Shown: positions 40,812-49,714, counted from the stretch's first letter. The stretch is DNA of 64,000 bases from Isoptericola halotolerans (GCF_013149785.1 NZ_JABEZU010000004.1:209930-273929); one strand, 5' to 3'. The notes: a model not told the origin generated them from the sequence alone. Numbers and translations: made by a program.

Positions 40812-40975
40812 GCAGTGAGTCCGCTTGTCCGCGCTCGCACCTTCATCGCAGGCGCGGTCATGTACGTATCGGCGAGCCGGGTGCCGAGTCGGGCGTGGTG
40901 TCGTTGCGCAGACGCGACAAGTCTCATGCGAGTACGTCGCTTGCGACGGCAGGCGATAGCGCCAGCAAACTGTCT

Positions 40976-41089
40976 TCATGGAACAGAGCGGAACCACATC
41001 CGGGCAAGAGCGTCGAGAATCCACCAACCTAGAGCAAGGATCGCCGCAATAACTACAACGATGAGAAGGATGCGATACGCAATCTTCAT
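40976..41089 (-). CDS. Possible 37-residue single-pass membrane protein
   Basis: An ATG at 41089 opens a 37-codon frame: MKIAYRILLIVVVIAAILAL, then GWWILDALARMWFRSVP. It is one perfect hydrophobic helix with a short basic start and an amphipathic tail, as in small membrane or type I toxin-like peptides. The ribosome-binding site is weak. It lies in the AT-richer island between locus B and locus C and uses codons unlike its neighbours, consistent with foreign origin. It has no recognised family and may not be expressed. Confidence 0.4.
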   Translation of the reverse strand: MKIAYRILLIVVVIAAILALGWWILDALARMWFRSVP

Positions 41090-41358
41090 CTTGGCCTACC
41101 ACCGGGCATAAGATGCTCACTTCCTATAAATCTCAGAACGGCACCCAAAAAAAGCTTCACGTCGGCAATCTCAGCAGTGCAGGTATAGATCGGCACTTCG
41201 CCGATCCGGTGGGGCGCAGCCGAGGTCCCCGCTGATCGGAAGCGACCAAGCAAATTGATCCGCTTCGAGCGCCCCGACGTTGCCCAACGTTACGGGGCGC
41301 GCTGAGCGCGCGCCAGCGACGAGAAGGAGTACCAGGACCGGCACCAGACGAAGGGCTT

Positions 41359-41403
41359 AAGGGCCCGGCCCCGCGACCGTGGCGGTCGCGAGGCCGGGCC
41401 CTT
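41359..41403 (-). terminator. Strong hairpin terminator of locus C
   Basis: AAGGGCCCGGCC and CGCGACC pair with GGTCGCG and GGCCGGGCCCTT, with a single C/A mismatch and a 5-nt loop. It lies 18 bp after the stop of the WxL-like gene (41422) and ends the locus C operon. Confidence 0.8.
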
Positions 41404-41421
41404 GTGGACGTCAGGCGGGGC

Positions 41422-42039
41422 TCAGCCCTCGAACAGCGAGAGCGTCAGGGTGGACGAGTAGTCACCCGCCGGGGTGTCGGTGGGCACCCGCAGCGTGAGG
41501 TCCGCCTCGACGCCCCACGTGCCGGGCTCCGAGGCCCACGTCGAGACCAGCAGCTCCTGGCCCTGCAGGCCGACGGCGTCGGCACCCGAGCCGTCGGCGA
41601 TCACCGAGGACACCGGCTCGCCGGCCGCCACGTCGCCACCCGGACCGGCCACCAGCCGCGGCGTCCACCCCAGGTACTCCGCGCCGAACGCGTCGGCCCC
41701 GTCCGACGTGAAGTCGGCCGCCTGCCCCACCACGGCCCAGTAGGAGCCCTCGGGGACCTGCTCGGCGGACCGGGTGTCGCTCACCGTCACCGTGGGCAGC
41801 GCCCCGGTGAACTGGCGGGCGTCGTCGTCCGAGCCGTCCTCGGCCAGCTCCACGGCGTCGTGCGCCGCGACCGACATCGCCAGTGTCCCGGGCGGCGACA
41901 GGTCCTCGATCGTGACCGACAGGTCCACGCCGTCGGAGTCGTCGTCCCCGGCGGCCGCGCTCGCGAGCCCGACCACCCCGGCCATCGCCAGGACGCTCAC
42001 GCCGACGGCCATCCGCCGGGCGCCTGCATTCTTGTCCAT
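41422..42039 (-). CDS. Secreted WxL-like surface protein
   Basis: The 205-residue protein has a signal peptide (MDKNAGARRMAVGVSVLAMA, then GVVGLASAAAG) and a mature beta-rich domain starting DDDSDGVDLSVTIEDLSPPG and ending LRVPTDTPAGDYSSTLTLSLFEG. That ending resembles the C-terminal strand of WxL cell-wall-binding domains, without the canonical Trp-x-Leu pair. It is encoded after the GH43 and GH59 genes, with a DUF916-like gene at the head of the cluster, and DUF916 proteins are partners of WxL proteins. It may therefore be the surface anchor or scaffold of locus C. The domain call is tentative. Confidence 0.6.
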   Translation of the reverse strand: MDKNAGARRMAVGVSVLAMAGVVGLASAAAGDDDSDGVDLSVTIEDLSPPGTLAMSVAAHDAVELAEDGSDDDARQFTGALPTVTVSDTRSAEQVPEGSYWAVVGQAADFTSDGADAFGAEYLGWTPRLVAGPGGDVAAGEPVSSVIADGSGADAVGLQGQELLVSTWASEPGTWGVEADLTLRVPTDTPAGDYSSTLTLSLFEG

Positions 42040-42067
42040 CTCGTCCTTCTTCCTCGTCGAAGCTCGG

Positions 42068-42096
42068 GCCCGGGGGGCCGTGCCGGCCCCCCGGGC
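42068..42096 (-). terminator. Hairpin between GH59 and WxL-like genes
   Basis: GCCCGGGGGGCC (42068-42079) pairs exactly with GGCCCCCCGGGC (42085-42096) around GTGCC. It lies just after the GH59 stop and probably attenuates read-through into the WxL-like gene. Confidence 0.75.
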
Positions 42097-42102
42097 GTGG
42101 GT

Positions 42103-45100
42103 TCAGGAGCAGTCGGCCGCCTCGTGGTCCGCGTCGACCTCGACCGAGCGGCCGGCGTCGTCCGTGGCCGTGACCGACACGGACCCGGCGTCCACCTGGG
42201 CGGACCGGGTGGCGAACGACTGGTACCCGCTGTCACCCGGCTCCACCCCGGTGACCTCCCGGCTGCCGAACGCCGTCTCCAGCAGCAGGTCGACCGGGCC
42301 GTCGGACTCGTTGACCGCCCGGACGGCCACCATCACGCGCTTGCCCACGCACCGCGGCTCGGCCGACACCGAGACCGTCGGGCCGGCCTGGGGCTCGCCC
42401 GCCACGGCGAGCCAGCTCAGCACCGGCGCCTCGGTGCCGCCGTCGGCCGCGACGCTGAACGTCACCACGGCGTCCTCGGGGAGGTCGAGCGTCCCGCTGA
42501 TCACGGCGGACCGACCGTTGCTGCCGTTCGGGAACGAGGCCGTGCCGAGCGGGACCGTCTGCTCGTCGCCGCCGGCCGTCGTCCAGGTGACCGAGGTCGC
42601 CAGGTCCCGCGACCGTCCGCTGCCCGGGTTCCACCACTCGGTGTGGCCGGACGAGACCTCGTAGCTGCCGGCGTCCAGGCTGAGCCGGTACTCGATCGCC
42701 TGGCCCGTGCCCGAGGAGTAGTAGCCGGTCTCGCGCGTCTTGTCATACGGGCTGGTGCCGACCGGTGCCTTGACCCCGTAGGACGCGACCCGGCCCCAGC
42801 CGGCGTCGGCCGACCACGCGGCGTCGGCCTGGTCGTTGAGCAGCCCCCCGCCGGTGGCGGCGGCGTGGTCGCGGACGGCCTCGTAGGCCTCGGCCGTGGG
42901 GACCAGCGGCGCCGCGGCGTCGACGAAGTAGACGACGCCCTCGGGAACGACCTCGACCACGGTCGAGACGCGCAACGACGGGTCGTTCACGAACGTGCCC
43001 TGCACGGTGACCATCGCATACGCCGTGTCGAAGTCGGCCGGTCGGACCAGCCAGTCGACCTCCGCGTCGATGGTCGTGCCGGCAGCGCTCGTCGCCCGGA
43101 CGGTCTCGGGCAGCCCCACGGCCTGGCCCGCCACGACGACGGAGCGGGCCACCGGCTCGGCGACCGCGACGGGCCGCTCCTCGTCCGGCACCTCGGGCAC
43201 CTCGGCGCCCCCGGTGAGCAGGTCCACGCCGTCGAGCCCGAGGGTGCCGGACACCACCCGTACCGTCACGGTGTGCTCGCCCTGCGGCAGGCCGCGCAGC
43301 CAGTAGGACGTCTGCCGTGCCCCGGTGGCACCCACCTGCTCGGTCCGCGGGGCACGGTCGTCCACCTGGACCTCGATGGTAGCCTGACCGGTCTCGCCGT
43401 ACAGGTCGAACCCGGTGCCGTCGAGGTCGAACCGGACGGACTGGCCGGTCGCGACCAGGTGCCGGGTGCGGTTGTCGTGGGCGAAGCCCGACTGGCTGAA
43501 GGTGGCACCGTCGGGGTACTCGATGCGCGGGTCGGAGTCGTCGATCTTCTCCGAGGCCCAGGCATACCCGTCGATCGGGGTGACCTCGAGGTCGTCGTAC
43601 CGCGTGTTGTAGTACCCGCTGACCAGCGAGATCCGACCGGTCATCACGGGGTTGGCGCCGGCGTCGACGTAGGTGGCGAGCTCCTCGCCGTCCACCGAGG
43701 CCGTGATGACGTTCTCGCGCGCCTCGACGCTCAGCGTGTGCCAGGACTCGGGGTCGAAGTCCTCGATGACCCCCTCCGCCACGGGCACGTCGAGCCGACG
43801 CAGCTGCCAGGAGCCGTCGTCGTGCACGTGCGCCGCGTAGGTCGCCTGGTCGCCGCCGCGGGCGTACAGCTGGCGGACGCCGAGCCCGGCGAAGTTGTCG
43901 AGGCCCGGGTCGCGCTCGACGAGATCGAGCCGGAAGTCGACCGACGCGGTGTAGTTGGCCCAGCGGTGCTCCCCGAGCACGGTCGTCGGCGCCGCCGTCG
44001 ACGGGTTGTCCTGCGTGCCGTCACCCCAGACGTTCCACGTGAAACCCCTGTTCTCGGCGTGGTTCTGCTGCTGCAGCACGTTGCCCCGTGCACCGGAGGT
44101 CTCGACGACCTCGAAGGCCCCGTTCTGGTCCGCCGTGTAGCGCGCCGCCCCGCCCCGCCGTTCGACGTAGGACATCTCGGTGCCACCGACCACGGTGGTC
44201 GGGTAGTCGCTGTACTCGAAGTCGTCGCCGTAGGGCAGGGCGAGGATCTCGTCCTGCGCCTCGGGCGCGAAGTCGCCGGGCGTGTACTCCTCGGTGACGC
44301 CGCGCACCCCGTTCTCCAGGGTCGAGAGCGTGAGGATCGAGTACGGCTCCACGTGCACCCGGTAGACGTGGTGATCGGTGCCCTCGATCGTCTCCGAGCG
44401 CACCGGGTCGAGCCCGCCGACCTGCTGGAAGTGGTTCGCGTCGTACACCTGGCCGTCGTCCGGCCCGCGGGTCTGCCAGGCGTGCAGGGTGCGCGCCTCG
44501 CCGAGGTTGGCCACCTTCACCTCGAACCACCGGTCGTCGGCGGTGTTGTTGGCGTGCACCTGGCTGAAGTCCGGTGCGCCGTCGTCGGCGGCCGGGGTCC
44601 GCGCGGTCATCACGGTCCGGGTGGAGGTGTCGACGAGCGTGCCGCCGTCGCCCTTGGTGCCGTCGCCGCGGGTGGCGCCCTCGATGTACTCCCAGCCGTG
44701 GTCGATGAACTGGTGGAAGTGCCGCACGGTGCTGATGCCGATGCCGCCCTCCCAGTAGCCGGACCACGGGTCGGAGGCCCGGATCAGGTGCTTGGGCGAG
44801 TACTGGGTGCCCTCGTACATGGCGCTCACGGCCGGCTGGAACAGGAACGTCGTCATGTAGCCGGGGTGCTCCCCGGCGCCGTCCCAGCGGTAGGCGTTGA
44901 TGAAGCGGTCGGCGATGTCGGCGGCGCTGGTGGCCCCGCCGACGCCGCCGCGCTCGGGCTCGGCGTGCAGCCGGTACTGCGGGTCGATCATGGGGGCGAT
45001 CGCCTCGGAGTACAGGATCTGCATCCCGTGCTCCTTGTTGAGCGCGGTGACGTTGGGCCCGCCGACGATGTCGTAGTGGTAGCCGAGGGCGTCCACGTGG

Positions 45101-45954
45101 TCGAGCGCCTCCGGGTGGTTGAGGATCCGCCCGGCGATGGCGTCCCCCTCACGGTAGGAGTCCAGCGCCACGATCTTGATGTCGCGGTAGTCGAAGCGGG
45201 CGTCCTCGGCCTGCGCGTCGCGCTCGAGCCACTGGGCGAACTGCACCGTCCAGTCCAGCTCGGCAGCCTGCCACGAGCCACCGCGCACCTCGTTCTGCGA
45301 GGGGCTGACCCAGTCGAGCTCGACCCCGAAGGTGTCGTACGCGGCGTCGATCGTCTCCTTGTACCACTGGTACCGCTTGACCGGGTCGGTACCCGTCCAG
45401 GAGGGCTCGCCCCAGCGCAGCACCTCGGTCTCGATGTCCGGGTTGATGGTCAGCGCGTCGGCGATGAAGTGGAAGCCCGCCCCGCGCAGCACGTTGGCCG
45501 GCTCGTCCTCGGTGCGCTTGGTGGCCGGCTCGGTCCCCGAGGAGGTGTTGGTGTCGCTGCCCAGCTCGGCCTTGATGTGCATCAGGCCCGCGCCCTCGTC
45601 GGGGTCGAACAGCAGGTGCATGATCCGCCAGTAGGCGTCCGGGTTCTCCTCCTTGTAGTCGAGCAGGAGATTGCCGGTGTTGTTGCAGTTCACGGCGCCG
45701 AAGCCGCCGAAGGTGTTGAACGCGGTCCCGTCGTCGCGGCGGTCGACGTCCTCGCCGTCCACGACGATCTCGCGCCAGTCGATGCTGGGGTCATCAAGAT
45801 CGACGGCGGTCGATGCCGTCGCGGGTGCCGGGAGGGCGGTCGCCGTGAGCGGGGCGAGCGCCCCACCGACGACGAGCGCCGCCGTCGTCGTGAGCGCTGC
45901 CAGGGTCCGCGGGCGTCGCCCACGGCGAGGAGGTGCGGTACTCGGTGGTGTCAT
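42103..45954 (-). CDS. Secreted GH59-like beta-galactosidase/galactanase with accessory modules
   Basis: The 1283-residue protein has a signal peptide (to about residue 50). Its catalytic region resembles galactosylceramidases: FGGFGAVNCNNTGNLLLDY, the GAGLMHIKAELGSDTNTSSGTEP segment, QNEVRG with putative acid/base Glu222, and LYSEAIAPM with putative nucleophile Glu317. A concanavalin-like (LamG-type) module and further beta-sandwiches follow, ending in a roughly 90-residue module (from PRCVGKRVMVAVRAVNESDG to ADCS) shared with the GH43 and the 57393 proteins. Bacterial GH59 members are poorly characterised; a beta-galactosyl linkage is the likely target. The ATG at 45954 is chosen as signal-peptide start; it follows the GH43 gene by 28 bp. 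Confidence 0.82.
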   Translation of the reverse strand: MTPPSTAPPRRGRRPRTLAALTTTAALVVGGALAPLTATALPAPATASTAVDLDDPSIDWREIVVDGEDVDRRDDGTAFNTFGGFGAVNCNNTGNLLLDYKEENPDAYWRIMHLLFDPDEGAGLMHIKAELGSDTNTSSGTEPATKRTEDEPANVLRGAGFHFIADALTINPDIETEVLRWGEPSWTGTDPVKRYQWYKETIDAAYDTFGVELDWVSPSQNEVRGGSWQAAELDWTVQFAQWLERDAQAEDARFDYRDIKIVALDSYREGDAIAGRILNHPEALDHVDALGYHYDIVGGPNVTALNKEHGMQILYSEAIAPMIDPQYRLHAEPERGGVGGATSAADIADRFINAYRWDGAGEHPGYMTTFLFQPAVSAMYEGTQYSPKHLIRASDPWSGYWEGGIGISTVRHFHQFIDHGWEYIEGATRGDGTKGDGGTLVDTSTRTVMTARTPAADDGAPDFSQVHANNTADDRWFEVKVANLGEARTLHAWQTRGPDDGQVYDANHFQQVGGLDPVRSETIEGTDHHVYRVHVEPYSILTLSTLENGVRGVTEEYTPGDFAPEAQDEILALPYGDDFEYSDYPTTVVGGTEMSYVERRGGAARYTADQNGAFEVVETSGARGNVLQQQNHAENRGFTWNVWGDGTQDNPSTAAPTTVLGEHRWANYTASVDFRLDLVERDPGLDNFAGLGVRQLYARGGDQATYAAHVHDDGSWQLRRLDVPVAEGVIEDFDPESWHTLSVEARENVITASVDGEELATYVDAGANPVMTGRISLVSGYYNTRYDDLEVTPIDGYAWASEKIDDSDPRIEYPDGATFSQSGFAHDNRTRHLVATGQSVRFDLDGTGFDLYGETGQATIEVQVDDRAPRTEQVGATGARQTSYWLRGLPQGEHTVTVRVVSGTLGLDGVDLLTGGAEVPEVPDEERPVAVAEPVARSVVVAGQAVGLPETVRATSAAGTTIDAEVDWLVRPADFDTAYAMVTVQGTFVNDPSLRVSTVVEVVPEGVVYFVDAAAPLVPTAEAYEAVRDHAAATGGGLLNDQADAAWSADAGWGRVASYGVKAPVGTSPYDKTRETGYYSSGTGQAIEYRLSLDAGSYEVSSGHTEWWNPGSGRSRDLATSVTWTTAGGDEQTVPLGTASFPNGSNGRSAVISGTLDLPEDAVVTFSVAADGGTEAPVLSWLAVAGEPQAGPTVSVSAEPRCVGKRVMVAVRAVNESDGPVDLLLETAFGSREVTGVEPGDSGYQSFATRSAQVDAGSVSVTATDDAGRSVEVDADHEAADCS

Positions 45955-45982
45955 CGCTGATCCTGTCGTCGTCGACGGGGGG

Positions 45983-48487
45983 TCATGAGCAGTCGGCCCC
46001 CGCATGGGTGGTGGGCACGACGGCGGTCCGGCCCGTCGGGTCGGTCACCGTCACCGTCACGGACCCGGCCTCGACCGAGGCCTGCCGGGTCGCGAACGTC
46101 TGGTAGGCGCTGGCACCGGGGGCGACGTCGGCGACGTCCCGCGTGCCGTAGGCAGAACCGAGAGTCACGTCGACCGGGCCGTCGGACGTGTTGACCGCCC
46201 GGACGGCCAGCAGCGCACGACCGCCGAGGCAGCGCACCTCGGCCTCCGTCGTCGCCTGCGGTCCGTCCCCGGTGGGGCCGGGCAGGACGATCTCGGGGAT
46301 CTTCAGCCAGGACCCCGGGGTGTCGAACGTCAGCCGGACCCCGCTCGTGACGACGGGTTCGAAGGAGATCCTGGTCTGCGCCCCGGGCGCGGCGACAGTC
46401 CCGCTCGGCGAGCTGACCGGCCGCCAGGAGCCGTCGGCGTCCTGGTGCTCGACGCCCACCGACGCGATCGTGCCCTCGGTGCTCGTGAACCGCACGGACC
46501 CGACCCGGTGCCGGTCGGCCAGGGAGATCGTGAAGCTGACCCTGTCCTGCTTGCCCGAGCCGCTGGCCCAGGTGGACCAGGTGGTGGCGTGATCGCCGTC
46601 GCAGGCGGCCTGCGCCGGGAAGGTGCCGTAGTCGGTCTGGTGGAACGACGCGGAGACCGTCGTGCCGGGCTCGGTGCACAGGTTCGCCGGCCCGGTCACG
46701 TCGACGGTGGCGGTGACGTGGCGGCCGGCCAGCGGCCCGTCGCCGGCGACGTGGCCCTCCAGCGGGTACGTCCCCGGGGCGCTGAACGCCGCGTCGAGGC
46801 TCGCGGGGCTCCAGCGGGCGGTCAGGTCGTCGTACCGCACGCCGTCGACCACGACGTCGAAGGTCGGGTCGAAGTCGTCGCGGTCCTCCGTGCTCGCCTC
46901 GAGCTCCAGGGGGGCCACCGGCTCCAGGGGACGGAAGAGCGTCTCGTTGCGGGGGTCCCAGGGCCCGACGTTCTCGATCGTGAGGTCGCCGGTCTGCGAG
47001 TCCACCTGGACCGGCGCCCAGACGTACCGCGACCCCTGGCCCGCCGACCCCGTGCTCGGGTCGATCTTCCAGCGGTCGCCCATGTAGACGAAGTGCCCGG
47101 CCTCCTGGTCGAGGGTGATGACGAAGGTCGGCTGGGAGTCGAAGCACATCGCCGGGTCGGCGGTGCCGACGTCGTCGCGGTCGGCGGCGCCGACGCAGGG
47201 GTTGCCCAGCCGCTCCCACTGGCCGGTGGCCGGGTGCCCGTCGTGGTTGCCGACGACCGCCTCGGTCGGCGTGATCATCGAGCGCGAGCGGTACGCCACG
47301 ACCGGGGTCGAGGCCCACCCGTCGGTGCCCGAGGTGATCATGTAGTACCAGCCGCCGGTCTTGAAGACGGCGGAGGCCTCGCGGCTGAAGTCCGGCAGCA
47401 CCCGGTTCGAGAAGTCCTCGCCGAGCGTGGCGTCCGTGCCCTCGGCCAGCGGACCGGTGTACTCGGCGTTCAGGCGCGAGACGTACATCCACTTGTTCAT
47501 CTCGGAGGAGTACACGGCGTACGCGTCGTCGGCCACGGGGTCGACGGCGTGCTCTCCCTCGTCCTGGAAGACCGTCATGTCGCGGGAGTCGCCCTCCCGC
47601 CCCGCCGGGGGTACGCCCTCGGCCCAGTTCATCTTCGTGGTGTTGACGAGCCTGAACGGGCCCCAGGGCGTGTCGGACGTCGCGAAGCCGATCTCGGCCC
47701 GCCCGTAGCGTGACCCGAGGTCGCGGTCGGCCGGGTCACCGCCGCCGTCGACCCAGCGGCGGAGCTCGGTGCTCGTCGCCAGCGGACCGTCGGCGTGGTA
47801 GATGATGACGAACTTGCTGGTCTTGGCGTTCCACAGCATCTTCGGACGCTCGACGATGTTGATGTTCCCGTTGAGCCGGTAGCTGGCGTTCGCCAGGTTG
47901 TCCTCGTCGTAGGAGGCCGCGACGCCGTTCGCCTCGTCGGCCCAGGTCTCGACGTAAGGGGCGACGAACGCCTTGGCCTCGTCGATCTGCTCCTGGGTCG
48001 ACCCGTCGTCCGGGGCGGTCTTGTTCGCGACGTCCTTGAGCGCCTCGACCTTCGCCGGGTCGACCTGCACCTCGCCGTCCTCGACCGTCAGCGTGAAGTG
48101 CTGGTGGGTCGGCAGGACCCGGCCGAGGTCGTGCCAGGTCGCCAGGTCGGTCGACCAGTACCCCCGCACCCCGTCGACCGGTCGGGTGGCGTTCGTCTTG
48201 TCCTCCCCGTACCAGAGGTGGACGTCCTGGTCCTGGGTGCCGTCACCGGTGATGTCCAGGCCGACCTCGGCCTCCGAGACGGTGACGACGGAGCCGCCGT
48301 GCGCCATGATCGGGTGGCCGTCGGCGTCCGGCCAGGCCGTCCCGTCCGGGGCGGGCACCGTCGACCCGGGCTCCGTCGAGGCGGGGGCGGCCGCGGCGCC
48401 GGCCGTCGTCGCCAGCCCTGCGGTGACGACGAGGGCCGCGACGGTCAGGCAGGAGGCGCTCCACGCGCGCCGGGGGTGGTCGAGCAC
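45983..48487 (-). CDS. Secreted GH43 exo-beta-1,3-galactanase-like enzyme (subfamily 24 type)
   Basis: The 834-residue protein has a signal peptide of about 40 residues ending AAAAPAST. The five-bladed beta-propeller begins HPIMAHGGSV and LWYGEDK (Glu95), continues through ERPKMLWN, SRDMTVFQDEG and YSSEMNKWMYVSRL, and ends GDRWKID near residue 460. This pattern matches GH43_24, whose members lack the usual Asp base and remove galactose from beta-1,3-galactan of arabinogalactan proteins. Ig-like and F5/8-type (CBM32-like) modules follow, and the C-terminal module is shared with GH59. The GTG at 48487 lies 6 nt after AAGGAG. Expression is from the promoter at 48589-48617. Confidence 0.85.
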   Translation of the reverse strand: MLDHPRRAWSASCLTVAALVVTAGLATTAGAAAAPASTEPGSTVPAPDGTAWPDADGHPIMAHGGSVVTVSEAEVGLDITGDGTQDQDVHLWYGEDKTNATRPVDGVRGYWSTDLATWHDLGRVLPTHQHFTLTVEDGEVQVDPAKVEALKDVANKTAPDDGSTQEQIDEAKAFVAPYVETWADEANGVAASYDEDNLANASYRLNGNINIVERPKMLWNAKTSKFVIIYHADGPLATSTELRRWVDGGGDPADRDLGSRYGRAEIGFATSDTPWGPFRLVNTTKMNWAEGVPPAGREGDSRDMTVFQDEGEHAVDPVADDAYAVYSSEMNKWMYVSRLNAEYTGPLAEGTDATLGEDFSNRVLPDFSREASAVFKTGGWYYMITSGTDGWASTPVVAYRSRSMITPTEAVVGNHDGHPATGQWERLGNPCVGAADRDDVGTADPAMCFDSQPTFVITLDQEAGHFVYMGDRWKIDPSTGSAGQGSRYVWAPVQVDSQTGDLTIENVGPWDPRNETLFRPLEPVAPLELEASTEDRDDFDPTFDVVVDGVRYDDLTARWSPASLDAAFSAPGTYPLEGHVAGDGPLAGRHVTATVDVTGPANLCTEPGTTVSASFHQTDYGTFPAQAACDGDHATTWSTWASGSGKQDRVSFTISLADRHRVGSVRFTSTEGTIASVGVEHQDADGSWRPVSSPSGTVAAPGAQTRISFEPVVTSGVRLTFDTPGSWLKIPEIVLPGPTGDGPQATTEAEVRCLGGRALLAVRAVNTSDGPVDVTLGSAYGTRDVADVAPGASAYQTFATRQASVEAGSVTVTVTDPTGRTAVVPTTHAGADCS

Positions 48488-48588
48488 GGCAATCTCCTTC
48501 GATCGCTGGCGCCCCACCGTCACGAACGTCGGTGATCGTGGGTGGACGTCGACGGCCGACGTCCCCGCGGTGGCTGCGTGTGGGCTCG

Positions 48589-48617
48589 AACCTACGATCG
48601 GTCCTGGACCGATTCAA
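48589..48617 (-). promoter_or_regulatory. Promoter of the GH43-GH59 operon with operator in the spacer
   Basis: On the minus strand the -35 TTGAAT (48612-48617) and -10 TAGGTT (48589-48594) are 17 bp apart. The perfect palindrome ATCGGTCC-T-GGACCGAT (48597-48613) fills the spacer, so a bound repressor would block RNA polymerase. GATCGTTCC and GATCGTGAC words lie just upstream (48635-48657). Confidence 0.75.
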
Positions 48618-48655
48618 CAGAACCGCTCAAAAAGGTCACGATCGCAAAGGAACGA

Positions 48656-49675
48656 TCAGTTCGACGCACCCCGGGCGGCGGCAGCTCCCTCCGCGCGAGC
48701 CCGGGCGAGCTGCGCCGCGAGGTCCGCGCGCCGACGCCGACGCCGGTCCCGCTCCAGGAAGACGACGGTCAGCACCAGGAGCGCCAGCAGGAGCTGAGGG
48801 ATCGGCAGGGCCCACGTCGTCACCGTGGTCGTGACCGGGTCCGGGGCGACCGCGAGCTCGTCGCCCTCCGCAGGGCGAGGCACCACGGTGACGGTCGTGC
48901 TGACCGGGCCGACCGGCCACACCCGGTCCAGGCTCGTCGACACCTGCCGCCCGCCGCCGGCGAGCATCTCGCCGACGGGCGTCTCCGCCCGCGCGTCGAC
49001 CGCGGCGGCCTCGACCTCCACCTCGGCCGTGGCGTCCAGGCGGACGGTGCCCGTGTTCGTCACGTCCAGCGTGACGTCGAGGGTGCCGGGCTCGAACGGG
49101 TTCCAGGAGGGCTCGAAGGTGGCGCGCACCTGCGACACGTCGAGCGCGGCGACGACCTCCCCCGGCACGCGCAGGTCGACCCGCACCCCGACCCGGTGCT
49201 CGACGTCGACCTGGTTCTCGCTGCTCACCACCGAGGCCGCCACGCCGGCCGGGTGGTCGCCCGGGGTGGCGCCGGTGGGCACCTCGATCTCGACGGGCAC
49301 GACGGCGGTGTCACCACCGTCCACGGTGACCTCGTCGGGCACGGCGATCCAGGACCCGCCGTCGGTGGCCGGCGTGCCCGAGGGGCGCATGTCGAACGAG
49401 CCGTTCGCGGTGAGGTAGCCGTCGTTCGCGCTCATCGCGAAGGTCACGGCCTTCTCCCCGTGGTTCGTCACGGCCACGTGCTCGAGCGTGCTCTGCCCGC
49501 CGTCGAGCTCCACGTCGATGACGCTGCGCCCGTCCGGCCCCGACGCGTCCGCCGGGACGACCGACCAGGTGATCTGGTCCGCCTCGGGCGACGGGGTCGC
49601 CGCCACGGCGGCGGGTGCGGGAACGAGCGCGGCGACGCCGCCCAGGGCGACGGCGACGAGGGCACGAGGGAGCAC
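48656..49675 (-). CDS. DUF916-like (WxL-interacting) membrane-anchored protein
   Basis: The 339-residue protein has a signal peptide (LVAVALGGVAALVPAPAAVAA), two Ig-like domains (ITWSVVPADASGPDGRSVID ... STLEHVAVTNHGEKAVTFAMSANDG; then LDVSQVRATFEPSWNPFEPG ... VTNTGTVRLDATAEVEV), one transmembrane helix (IPQLLLALLVLTVVFLE) and a basic Arg-rich cytoplasmic tail. This is the layout of DUF916/DUF3324 WxL-interacting proteins, which tether WxL proteins and bind peptidoglycan in Firmicutes. It heads the GH43-GH59-WxL-like cluster, so it may dock those enzymes at the cell surface. The substrate role is inferred. Confidence 0.75.
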   Translation of the reverse strand: MLPRALVAVALGGVAALVPAPAAVAATPSPEADQITWSVVPADASGPDGRSVIDVELDGGQSTLEHVAVTNHGEKAVTFAMSANDGYLTANGSFDMRPSGTPATDGGSWIAVPDEVTVDGGDTAVVPVEIEVPTGATPGDHPAGVAASVVSSENQVDVEHRVGVRVDLRVPGEVVAALDVSQVRATFEPSWNPFEPGTLDVTLDVTNTGTVRLDATAEVEVEAAAVDARAETPVGEMLAGGGRQVSTSLDRVWPVGPVSTTVTVVPRPAEGDELAVAPDPVTTTVTTWALPIPQLLLALLVLTVVFLERDRRRRRRADLAAQLARARAEGAAAARGASN

Positions 49676-49694
49676 GAGCGGTCCTCCGGTTCGG

Positions 49695-49714
49695 CCGGGA
49701 CGTCCACGTCCCGG
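49695..49714 (-). terminator. Short hairpin after the dehydrogenase gene
   Basis: CCGGGACGT pairs with ACGTCCCGG around a CC loop. It lies 35 bp downstream of the dehydrogenase stop (49749) and just before the DUF916-like gene. Confidence 0.55.

Larger units (their letters stand above)
40812..41421. other. 610-bp AT-richer intergenic stretch, apparently acquired or degenerate DNA
   Basis: Base composition drops clearly between about 40850 and 41260, with A-runs such as CCCAAAAAAAGC and codons rare elsewhere in the window. It holds no large ORF, one possible 37-codon membrane ORF on the minus strand (40976-41089), a hairpin CGCCCCG..CGTTG/CAACGT..CGGGGCG at 41270-41299 and a terminator-like hairpin at 41359-41403. 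I see no transposase, tRNA or direct repeats. Confidence 0.6.

Noticed and set aside
40371-41120. 249-codon minus-strand ORF entering the AT-richer island
   Set aside because: It overlaps most of the regulator's 3' end in antisense; its Cys/Arg-rich N-terminus resembles no protein family.
41404-45960. 1518-codon plus-strand ORF opposite the GH59-like gene
   Set aside because: Same low-complexity composition; the minus strand carries the signal peptide, catalytic motifs and shared C-terminal module.
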